Of a stretch of DNA of 64,000 bases, positions 8,942-15,867 are shown piece after piece (position 1 is the stretch's first letter; every line of letters starts with the position of its first letter). Both the position numbers and the translations under genes were made by a program. Below the pieces are notes generated by a model, which did no database searches, was not told where the DNA came from, and worked only from the letters and a program-made list of their open reading frames with translations. The stretch spans positions 3,263,501-3,327,500 of the forward strand of contig NZ_CP092415.1 in assembly GCF_023716465.1 (NCBI RefSeq), read 5' to 3'. The DNA comes from Flagellimonas marinaquae. GTDB lineage: Bacteria > Bacteroidota > Bacteroidia > Flavobacteriales > Flavobacteriaceae.

Positions 8942-10369
8942 TTATTTTCCGGGAATAGGTGGTGGGCCATCGATCATGGCCTCGTATTTTACATCACCTT
9001 TTCTGGTAATATATTCATCTTTGACTTTTTCTACCAATTTGGGGTCATCGAACAGGTCGAACATGGTCATTCCCATGGCTTTTGAAGCATAGACCATGCC
9101 TTTATGTCCTATACTCATACCGCCACATGCCACAACGGCCCAGGAGTGCCATGGTGTTCCTTTGGGTGCAACGGTTACCCCAAGGTTAATGTTCGGAACG
9201 TTCCAACTTACATCTCCAACATCGGTGGAACCGCCGCCGGGCAAAGCCTCGGTTTCTTTTAACGGATGAATTTCGCCGTCCATGCCCACTTGTGGTTTCC
9301 CGGTCGCCTCTTGAATGGCTTTACCAAAGGCAGTCTCCTCCTCGGTATAGGTTATTGGTCCCAAAAGCTCTAGGTTATTTTGCATGATCTTTCCTCCTTC
9401 GCGGTTTACCAAAGTCTCGTAGATACCCGAAATCAAGGAGTATTTATATTCTACATTGGCCATAATGGCTGCACCTTCCGCCATGGCCTTTACTCGTTCA
9501 AAAGTTGGAAGCATAACTTCTCTTTTAGGATCGCGGACCCTAACCCATAAACGGGCATAATCGGGAACTACATTGACCACTTGGCCACCATCTTGAATAT
9601 GATAGTGTATTCTTGATGTTGGTTTTATATGCTCTCTATAATAATTGATTCCCGTTGTATAGAGTTCAAGGGCATCTGCGGCACTTCTTCCGTTCCATGG
9701 ATCGGATGATGCATGTGCTGCTTGACCATAAAACTCGATCATAAAGTCGATAAGGGAGAGCCCACTTTGCACATCGGCCTCTATTTGAGCGGAGGGGTGC
9801 CAACTTACATTGACATCTACATCGTCCCAGAGGCCTGCCTCGACCATCCAAACCTTACCAAAGAACTTTTCCTCGGCAGGTGTACCTAAAAATTTGACGG
9901 TCCCTTGTATTTTTCCAGCTTCGATCTGTTCTTTAATTGCCAATGCGGCACCCAAGCTGGCAGCACCGAACATATTGTGGCCGCAGCCATGACCAGGAGC
10001 GCCATCAACCCGAGGATCTTTGTTGGGGACCGTATTTTGGGATAATCCTGGGAGTGCATCAAACTCGCCCAACACACTGATTACGGGTTTTCCCGAACCA
10101 AAGGTTGCAACAAAGGCCGTTGGGATATCCGCAACACCACGAGTAACGGTCATTCCATTTTTTTCAGCATAATCCGCAAGTAATTTTGATGAAATCGACT
10201 CCTCAAAAGCGGTCTCGGCCAAGGCCCAGATAGAATCGCTGATTTGTATAAGGTTATCTTTATGTTTTTCTACGGCTTCGACCACGGCTTTTTTGTCCTT
10301 GGTCATCTTTTGGGCGGATAGGTTCAGGACGAACAGCCCAAAAAGAAATAAGGTTGTTAAATTTTTCAT
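8942..10369 (-). CDS. Exported M20-family amidohydrolase (AbgB-like)
   Basis: Zinc amidohydrolase/peptidase of the M20D group, 475 aa, closest in style to p-aminobenzoyl-glutamate hydrolase subunit B. A signal peptide (TTLFLFGLFVLNLSAQ) places it in the periplasm, unlike E. coli AbgB. Metal and catalytic features: GEFDALPG, GHGCGHNMFGA, TPAEEKFFGKV, the dimerization domain with GQAAHASSDPWNG, and a late GGGSTDVGDVSW. The physiological substrate is unknown; N-acyl amino acids or folate catabolites are possible. It forms its own unit, with a terminator behind it and an intergenic hairpin in front. Confidence 0.9.
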   Translation of the reverse strand: MKNLTTLFLFGLFVLNLSAQKMTKDKKAVVEAVEKHKDNLIQISDSIWALAETAFEESISSKLLADYAEKNGMTVTRGVADIPTAFVATFGSGKPVISVLGEFDALPGLSQNTVPNKDPRVDGAPGHGCGHNMFGAASLGAALAIKEQIEAGKIQGTVKFLGTPAEEKFFGKVWMVEAGLWDDVDVNVSWHPSAQIEADVQSGLSLIDFMIEFYGQAAHASSDPWNGRSAADALELYTTGINYYREHIKPTSRIHYHIQDGGQVVNVVPDYARLWVRVRDPKREVMLPTFERVKAMAEGAAIMANVEYKYSLISGIYETLVNREGGKIMQNNLELLGPITYTEEETAFGKAIQEATGKPQVGMDGEIHPLKETEALPGGGSTDVGDVSWNVPNINLGVTVAPKGTPWHSWAVVACGGMSIGHKGMVYASKAMGMTMFDLFDDPKLVEKVKDEYITRKGDVKYEAMIDGPPPIPGK

Positions 10370-10387
10370 TGTAAAAGTTTTGAGTTA

Positions 10388-10444
10388 GCTATATATCGTA
10401 ACGACATTGCTGCTGAGAGTGGTACAGCAAAGCGATATCGATAG
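10388..10444. repeat. Imperfect inverted repeat between photolyase and amidohydrolase genes
   Basis: GCTATATATCG (10388-10398) can pair with CGATATCGATAGC (10432-10444) apart from a 2-nt bulge, and TTGCTG (10407-10412) with CAGCAA (10425-10430) inside it. There is no clear T tract, so a weak terminator or processing site for the photolyase operon is only a guess. Confidence 0.4.
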
Positions 10445-10466
10445 CACTAAATTTAAAGAAAAAGCT

Positions 10467-11780
10467 TTAACTAACCGCTTCTTTATAGGTTTTTAGGCAT
10501 CGTTCCCTTGCCATTTTGTGTTCCACGATAGGGTCTGGATAGCTTAATTCCTGAAGATCTTTGACCCATTTGTTGATGTATTTCTTATCCTTATCAAATT
10601 TTTTGATCTGGGTGGTGGGGTTGAATATCCGAAAATATGGAGCGGCATCCACACCACTGCCAGCGGCCCATTGCCAATTCCCCACATTGCTGGCCATTTC
10701 GTAATCCAAGAGTTTTTCTGCAAAATAGGCTTCGCCCCAACGCCAATCTATCAATAAATGTTTACAAAGAAAGCTGGCTACCAGCATTCTCACACGGTTG
10801 TGCATGTAACCGGTTTCGTTGAGTTCTCGCATGCCGGCATCCACCAATGGATACCCTGTTTTTCCCGTTTTCCATTTTTCGAATTCATCTTCATTGTTGC
10901 GCCATTCTATTCGATCATATTTGGCCCGGAAGGCTTGATTGACCGTTTTTGGGAAATGCCATAATATCTGCATAAAGAACTCTCTCCAGATCAGTTCGTT
11001 CCAAAAAGTTTCGTTTTTTTCTCCAATGGCTTTTTTTATCATTTTTCGTATGGAAACCGTTCCAAATCGCAAATGGGGACCCAATCGCGATGTTCCTGTT
11101 TCCTTGTCGGGGTAGTCACGGGTATCTTCATACTTTTGAATAAGATTTGGTGTAACCGTAAAATCCGGTACTTTAATGGAAGATGCTTCAAAACCTATAT
11201 CTTCCAAGGTGAGTTGAGGCAAGGACTTGTTCTTAATCGTATTCTTGTCAAGATTGGGAAAAGTATCATATTCCACCAGATGGATGGAAGGATTAAAAGT
11301 TTCTTTCCATTTACGCATAAACGGGGTGTACACCACATAAGGTTCGCCATCGTCCTTGACAACTTCGCTTTTTTCAAAGATCACTTGGTCCTTAAAGGTG
11401 TTGAAATCAATATTGTTTTCCTCTAAATACGATTTTATTTTAGCATCTCTTTCTTTGGCGTATGGTTCGTAATCGTGATTGGTATAAACAGCCTCAATGG
11501 TATAATCTTCAATTAGTTGTTGAATAACCTTTTTTGGGGTGCCGTAAAACTGGGCCAAGCCACTATCGAAATTTGTAGAAAGTTGATTGTTCAGTTTTTG
11601 GACCTGTTCATGGATAAACGTGACCCTGGCATCATTTTTTGGCAGATTTTCCAGTATTTCGGTATCAAAAATGAATATCGGTAAAACTGGCGTGCCATTT
11701 TGAAGGGCATGGTACAAGGCAACGTTGTCATCCAACCGTAAATCTCGCCTAAACCAAAATATATTGACTTTGTCCTTCAT
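10467..11780 (-). CDS. phrB: Deoxyribodipyrimidine photolyase (class I, FAD)
   Basis: Repairs UV-induced pyrimidine dimers with blue light. 437 aa: an N-terminal antenna domain starting NIFWFRRDLRLDDNVALYH and a C-terminal FAD domain with TSRLGPHLRFGTVS, ELIWREFFMQILWHFP, the GYPLVDAGMRELNETGYMHN segment and ASNVGNWQWAAGSGVDAAPY. The electron-transfer and lesion-site Trp residues of CPD photolyases appear to be present. The start is taken as ATG 11780, which forms TGATG with the SDR stop. It is the last gene of the SRPBCC-SDR-photolyase operon. A cryptochrome role cannot be excluded, but the motifs favour repair. Confidence 0.93.
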   Translation of the reverse strand: MKDKVNIFWFRRDLRLDDNVALYHALQNGTPVLPIFIFDTEILENLPKNDARVTFIHEQVQKLNNQLSTNFDSGLAQFYGTPKKVIQQLIEDYTIEAVYTNHDYEPYAKERDAKIKSYLEENNIDFNTFKDQVIFEKSEVVKDDGEPYVVYTPFMRKWKETFNPSIHLVEYDTFPNLDKNTIKNKSLPQLTLEDIGFEASSIKVPDFTVTPNLIQKYEDTRDYPDKETGTSRLGPHLRFGTVSIRKMIKKAIGEKNETFWNELIWREFFMQILWHFPKTVNQAFRAKYDRIEWRNNEDEFEKWKTGKTGYPLVDAGMRELNETGYMHNRVRMLVASFLCKHLLIDWRWGEAYFAEKLLDYEMASNVGNWQWAAGSGVDAAPYFRIFNPTTQIKKFDKDKKYINKWVKDLQELSYPDPIVEHKMARERCLKTYKEAVS

Positions 11781-12469
11781 CAATTTATATTTAAACTGGA
11801 CATTCCGCCGTCAACACCAATTACCTGACCGGTAATCCAAGAACTATCGTCTTGCAATAAGAAAACACCCATTTTGGCTATATCGGTTGCAGTTCCGACC
11901 CTTTTGAGAGGGTGCCGCTGATCCATCATAGCTTTCTTTTTTTCGTTGCTGAGCAATCTTTCGGATAGGGGAGTGTCCACTAAGGATGGAGCAATAACAT
12001 TGACCCGTAATTTTGGGGCGTACTCGGCCGCCAAAGCACGAGAAAATCCTTCTATAGCACCTTTGGCCGCTGCTACACTAGTATGAAAAGGCATTCCTGT
12101 TCCGACAGCTACGGTACTAAAAAACACCATACTGCCACCTTCGTTCATACGTTCGATAATGGATTTTACGGTCTTGGCCAATGCGATAAAATTGATTTCC
12201 AGATCATTTTGAATTGTTTCGATTCCCAATGATTTGAAAGGTTTTAGATTGATGCTCCCGGGGCAATACACAAAGCCGTCCAGTTTTTCGGGGATGTTTT
12301 TGTGCGTTATATCTTCGGTTAAGGCATCAAAAGGAATATGGGTTACGTCCAAATTGCGCAATTCATCGTTACTCCTGCTTGCAACATAAACAGAGTGTTC
12401 CTTGGAAAGATGTTTGGCCATTTCCAAGCCTATACCATAAGAACCTCCAATTAATAATATGTGTTTCAT
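11780..12469 (-). CDS. SDR-family oxidoreductase in photolyase operon
   Basis: Short-chain dehydrogenase/reductase, 229 aa. The N-terminus has a modified glycine motif GGSYGIGLEM for NAD(P), and later CPGSINLKP replaces the usual NNAG. The catalytic region is unusual: the expected Tyr-x-x-x-Lys is represented by SVAAAKGAIEGFSRALA, where Tyr is not evident. C-terminal LVDTPLSERLL and VDGGMSSL are typical. It sits between the SRPBCC gene (1-nt gap) and the photolyase gene (stop/start overlap). The substrate is unknown, and absence of the catalytic Tyr suggests an altered or non-catalytic role. Confidence 0.88.
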   Translation of the reverse strand: MKHILLIGGSYGIGLEMAKHLSKEHSVYVASRSNDELRNLDVTHIPFDALTEDITHKNIPEKLDGFVYCPGSINLKPFKSLGIETIQNDLEINFIALAKTVKSIIERMNEGGSMVFFSTVAVGTGMPFHTSVAAAKGAIEGFSRALAAEYAPKLRVNVIAPSLVDTPLSERLLSNEKKKAMMDQRHPLKRVGTATDIAKMGVFLLQDDSSWITGQVIGVDGGMSSLNIN

Positions 12470-12470
12470 T

Positions 12471-12968
12471 TTATACTTTTCTAAGGTTGAGATAATTGGT
12501 TTTACCTTTTACTTCTCCGAACATTTCCGCCAGCTTTTTTTCGCGGAACCTGAATATTTTTTGCAACTGTTTTTTTACCAAAATAGGATGCATTATTTGC
12601 CCAAGAAACCCAAAAGGTAATTTATAATCAATAATATCTTCCATTTCCACACCATCCGGAACTTCTTTAATAAAGTGCTTGTGGTGCCATAAAGAGTAGG
12701 GGCCAAACCGTTGTTCATCCACAAAATAGGATCCTTTTTGCACATGGGTGATTTCTGTTACCCATTTTGTTGAGACAAGCGGGAATGGTTTAACTATATA
12801 TTGGATTATTTGCCCCTGGAACATGGGCCTATCTGCACCGGACAAGATATGAAACCCCATGTGTGGGGGTGTTATCACAGCAAGGTTTTTTGGATCGGAT
12901 AAAAAATCCCAGGCCTCCTTTTTACTGATAGGCAAAAATTGCCTCGATTTTAATTGATAAAGCTGCAT
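12471..12968 (-). CDS. SRPBCC-family (START-like) protein
   Basis: Cytoplasmic protein of 165 aa with the SRPBCC ligand-binding fold; the start PISKKEAWDFLSDPKNLAVITP and the later GPYSLWHHKHFI and MEDIIDYKLPFGFLG match the family often annotated as cell-division-inhibitor-like. No catalytic residues are recognised. It is the first gene of an operon with SDR and photolyase and follows a -7 box TATCTTTG, suggesting joint control, perhaps by light. The ligand is unknown. Confidence 0.85.
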   Translation of the reverse strand: MQLYQLKSRQFLPISKKEAWDFLSDPKNLAVITPPHMGFHILSGADRPMFQGQIIQYIVKPFPLVSTKWVTEITHVQKGSYFVDEQRFGPYSLWHHKHFIKEVPDGVEMEDIIDYKLPFGFLGQIMHPILVKKQLQKIFRFREKKLAEMFGEVKGKTNYLNLRKV

Positions 12969-12982
12969 TCGAATAGTTTGTA

Positions 12983-12990
12983 CAAAGATA
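12983..12990 (-). promoter_or_regulatory. -7 box TATCTTTG of the photolyase operon
   Basis: Minus-strand TATCTTTG matches TAnnTTTG and ends 14 nt before ATG 12968. No -33 TTTG is seen; a palindrome (13011-13031) covers that region instead, as expected for a regulated promoter. Confidence 0.5.
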
Positions 12991-13010
12991 ATCGTAAAAT
13001 GTTTAATTTA

Positions 13011-13031
13011 TTTGTTATAAAGTTAAACAAA
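13011..13031. promoter_or_regulatory. Candidate operator palindrome upstream of the photolyase operon
   Basis: TTTGTT (13011-13016) and AACAAA (13026-13031) form inverted arms, and GTTTAA (13001-13006) and TTAAAC (13023-13028) form a second overlapping pair. The site covers the -33 region of the minus-strand operon promoter. A light-responsive MerR/LitR-type regulator is one candidate, by inference only. Confidence 0.35.
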
Positions 13032-13103
13032 AATTAAATTCTACGGTTTTTATTGATATTTTTGATTTATACTTTAATTAACAAATTGAGCTCTGCTTTA
13101 TCT

Positions 13104-13111
13104 TAATTTTG
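13104..13111 (+). promoter_or_regulatory. -7 box TAATTTTG of the DUF2911 gene
   Basis: Exact match to TAnnTTTG, 28 nt before ATG 13140. A TTG at 13086-13088 is closer than the usual -33 spacing. Confidence 0.5.
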
Positions 13112-13139
13112 TTTTGCTAAACATTTAATACACTTAATT

Positions 13140-13994
13140 ATGAAAAAATTTGCACTCTTATTATTTACTGTATCCATGTGTTTTTCTTTGGAAGCGCAAA
13201 TACAGACTCCTGCACCCAGTCCATTTTCCAAATTGGAACAAAAAGTGGGATTGACCGATGTTACTGTTGAATATTCTAGACCTGCAATGAGAGGGAGAAA
13301 AATATTCGGGGATTTGGTTCCTTTCGATGCTATTTGGAGAACTGGTGCCAACCAAAATACCAAAGTAACCTTCTCTGATGATGTTGTGGTAAAGGGCAAG
13401 GAGTTGAAAGCCGGTTCTTATGCCATTTACACTAGACCCAATGAAGCGGTTTGGGAAGTATTTTTCTATTCCGATACAGAGAATTGGGGAACTCCACAGG
13501 AGTGGGATGCATCTAAAGTTGCGGCTACTGTAAAAGTGGAGACAATGGATATACCCGTGCCGATAGAATCATTTACCATTACCATAGATGATCTTCATAA
13601 CAATGGAGGTGTGTTGGGCATTATGTGGGAGAACACTTATGTCGGCGTAGAATTTACCGTTCCAACTGTGAAAAAAGCCACTAAAAGTATAGAGGAGACC
13701 ATGGCCAATACAGCAGATTTAAAAGCCGGCGACTATTATGCCGCAGGTTCTTATTATTTTGCCGAGGGCATGAATATGGAGCAAGCCAAGGAATGGGTAA
13801 ACAAAGCAGTAGAAATGGATGGAGGTAAAGCATATTGGATGATGCGGACACAATCTTTGATCTATGCCAAACTTGGAGATAAAAAAGCTGCTATCGAAGC
13901 AGCAAAAAAATCATTGGCGGCCGCTCAAGCTGAGGGTAATCAGGATTATGTTAAAATGAACAAGGATTCCTTGAAAGAATGGGCCCAGATGTAA
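13140..13994 (+). CDS. Exported DUF2911 protein with TPR-like C-terminus
   Basis: Bacteroidota-type exported protein, 284 aa, function unknown. It has a signal peptide (ALLLFTVSMCFSLEAQ), then the DUF2911 beta domain with the family hallmarks VTVEYSRPAMRGRKIFG, IWRTGANQNTKV and GSYAIYTRP. About 90 C-terminal residues form helical repeats resembling TPRs (ADLKAGDYYAAGSYYFAEG onward). It is a single gene with its own -7 box upstream and a strong terminator behind. It is probably periplasmic or outer-membrane associated; no catalytic residues are recognised. Confidence 0.88.
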   Translation: MKKFALLLFTVSMCFSLEAQIQTPAPSPFSKLEQKVGLTDVTVEYSRPAMRGRKIFGDLVPFDAIWRTGANQNTKVTFSDDVVVKGKELKAGSYAIYTRPNEAVWEVFFYSDTENWGTPQEWDASKVAATVKVETMDIPVPIESFTITIDDLHNNGGVLGIMWENTYVGVEFTVPTVKKATKSIEETMANTADLKAGDYYAAGSYYFAEGMNMEQAKEWVNKAVEMDGGKAYWMMRTQSLIYAKLGDKKAAIEAAKKSLAAAQAEGNQDYVKMNKDSLKEWAQM

Positions 13995-14021
13995 ACAAGC
14001 CCCAATTTTAATATATTGAAG

Positions 14022-14049
14022 AGACCCACTTTAAAAGTGGGTTTTTTTA
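14022..14049. terminator. Terminator between DUF2911 and symporter genes
   Basis: ACCCACTT (14024-14031) pairs with AAGTGGGT (14035-14042), 3-nt loop, followed by a T tract. It lies 29 nt past the DUF2911 stop and slightly overlaps the end of the convergent symporter gene. The A-rich flank is short, so it mainly serves the plus strand. Confidence 0.85.
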
Positions 14050-15756
14050 TTCATCAATTGCGGTGGAATTGCCCAGAAAATTATCGAATATTTGAGTAAT
14101 AAAGGCCAATAGGATAACCAACAAGCATCCGAAAGCATTCAACCATAAATAGGACATCCAATCAAAATACCAACCTATAATTACGATCACTTGGGTAACA
14201 ATGGCAGCAACAAAAACGGCATTTCCTTTCACATATTTAAAGAAAAAGGCCAAAAGGAAAATACCCAGGACATTACCGTAAAAAATAGAACCAATAATGT
14301 TTACGAGCTGGATCAGGTTATCAAAAAGGTTGGCCACATTGGCAATAATAATTGCAATTATTCCCCAAACAAGAGTGAAAACCTTGGTCGCTTTAACATA
14401 GTGTTCCTGAGATTCTTCTTTTTTTATACTTCTTTTATAAAGGTCCAACGCTGTAATGGTACCCAGAGCATTCAATTCGGATGCCGTGGAGGACATTGCT
14501 GCGGACAGAATTACGGCCAATAACAGCCCAATAAGACCCATGGGCAGGTTATTCAAGATAAAATGGATGAACACATAATCCTTATCATTCGTCTCTACAG
14601 TATCATCAGCTTTTGAAATTAATGTTTTTGCCGTGGCCCGATTTGCTTTTTCCTTTTCATTGATCTTTACGATATCCTGCTTTGCTTGTTCTATCGCATT
14701 GTACTCTTTGAGCTCCAGTGCCGCTGAAAACGAATGCTGTGCCATCCGTTTTTCTTTTTCCAGTTCCTTGTGGTCGTTCTCCAGTGCTTGGTAGTCGTTG
14801 GCGTAATCGGATTGCAATACCGCCTCGGTGGCTGCGGGATTAAAATTAAGGGGAGAGGAATTATATTGATAAAAAACAAAAACCATGGTCCCGACCAAAA
14901 GGATGAAAAATTGCATCGGGATTTTAAAAACGCCGTTAAAAATAAGGCCTAACTGACTTTCGCGAACAGATCTGCCCGATAGATAACGTTGTACTTGGCT
15001 TTGGTCGGTCCCGAAATAGGCCAGAGCTAAAAAGAACCCGCCAGTGATACCGCTCCAAAATGTATAGCGATTATTGGTATCGAAAGAAAAATCGAGAATA
15101 TTGAGTTTATTGTTGGCCCCGGCAATTTTTAATGCCTTTCCAAAGGAAAGGTCGGTCGGTAAAGCCCCCATAATAAAGAAAAAGGCAAAGAACATACCCA
15201 ACATAATAATGAACATCTGCTGTTTTTGGGTTACGCTTACCGCTTTGGTCCCTCCAGAAACTGTGTAGATGATTACCAATATTCCTATAATAACGTTGAG
15301 CGTTCGTAAGTCCCACCCCAAAACTGCTGAAAGAATTATGGAAGGGGCAAAAATCGTAATTCCGGCGGCAAGTCCTCGCTGAATTAAGAATAATAATGCC
15401 GTAAGTGTCCTGGTTTTAAGGTCAAAACGACCTTCTAACATTTCGTATGCGGTATAGACCTTTAGTTTTTTATAGATGGGAATAAATACCAAGCAAATAA
15501 AAATCATGGCCAGGGGCAATCCAAAATAGAATTGAACAAAGCCCATACCATCGTTAAAAGCCTGTCCCGGTGTGGATAAAAAGGTAATGGCACTGGCTTG
15601 AGTGGCCATCACGGACAAACCGATGGTCCACCATTTAATATTGTCTCCCCCGCGGACATAGTCGTCCACATTGCTATTGCCCCGTGTTTTCCAAACACCG
15701 TATGCAACAATGAAAAGCAAGGTACTACCAAGAATTATCCAATCAAGTAATGCCAT
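14047..15756 (-). CDS. Sodium:solute symporter (SSS family) with coiled-coil insertion
   Basis: Inner-membrane Na+-coupled importer, 569 aa, about 13 membrane segments. The family signature is seen in the early SVMATQASAITFLSTPG segment and in GGFFLALAYFGTDQSQVQRY. Between the segment ending MVFVFYQYN and the one starting FIHFILNNLP there is an insertion of about 85 charged residues with coiled-coil character (QALENDHKELEKEKRMAQ), unusual for the family. It is the last gene of an operon after the PIG-L gene and a 33-aa membrane protein gene, starting 8 nt after the latter's stop. The substrate is unknown; a sugar or amino-sugar product of the deacetylase is an attractive guess. Confidence 0.92.
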   Translation of the reverse strand: MALLDWIILGSTLLFIVAYGVWKTRGNSNVDDYVRGGDNIKWWTIGLSVMATQASAITFLSTPGQAFNDGMGFVQFYFGLPLAMIFICLVFIPIYKKLKVYTAYEMLEGRFDLKTRTLTALLFLIQRGLAAGITIFAPSIILSAVLGWDLRTLNVIIGILVIIYTVSGGTKAVSVTQKQQMFIIMLGMFFAFFFIMGALPTDLSFGKALKIAGANNKLNILDFSFDTNNRYTFWSGITGGFFLALAYFGTDQSQVQRYLSGRSVRESQLGLIFNGVFKIPMQFFILLVGTMVFVFYQYNSSPLNFNPAATEAVLQSDYANDYQALENDHKELEKEKRMAQHSFSAALELKEYNAIEQAKQDIVKINEKEKANRATAKTLISKADDTVETNDKDYVFIHFILNNLPMGLIGLLLAVILSAAMSSTASELNALGTITALDLYKRSIKKEESQEHYVKATKVFTLVWGIIAIIIANVANLFDNLIQLVNIIGSIFYGNVLGIFLLAFFFKYVKGNAVFVAAIVTQVIVIIGWYFDWMSYLWLNAFGCLLVILLAFITQIFDNFLGNSTAIDE

Positions 15757-15764
15757 TCAGGATG

Positions 15765-15866
15765 TTAATTATTTAGTATCATAATGAGGTAAAAAACCAA
15801 GATATAAATGGCATTTAAGAGGATTACAATGCTGTATTCCCTTTTCCATTCGTATTTGGTGTTCAT
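15765..15866 (-). CDS. Small single-span membrane protein (33 aa)
   Basis: A 33-codon frame, ATG 15864-15866 to TAA 15765-15767, fits exactly between the PIG-L stop (1-nt gap) and the symporter start (8-nt gap). The N-terminus MNTKYEWKREYS is charged, followed by a single hydrophobic segment (IVILLNAIYILVFYLIMIL) ending in NN. The tight spacing on both sides and clean topology argue that it is real, perhaps a small subunit or stabiliser of the symporter. No family is recognised. Confidence 0.7.
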   Translation of the reverse strand: MNTKYEWKREYSIVILLNAIYILVFYLIMILNN

Positions 15867-15867
15867 G

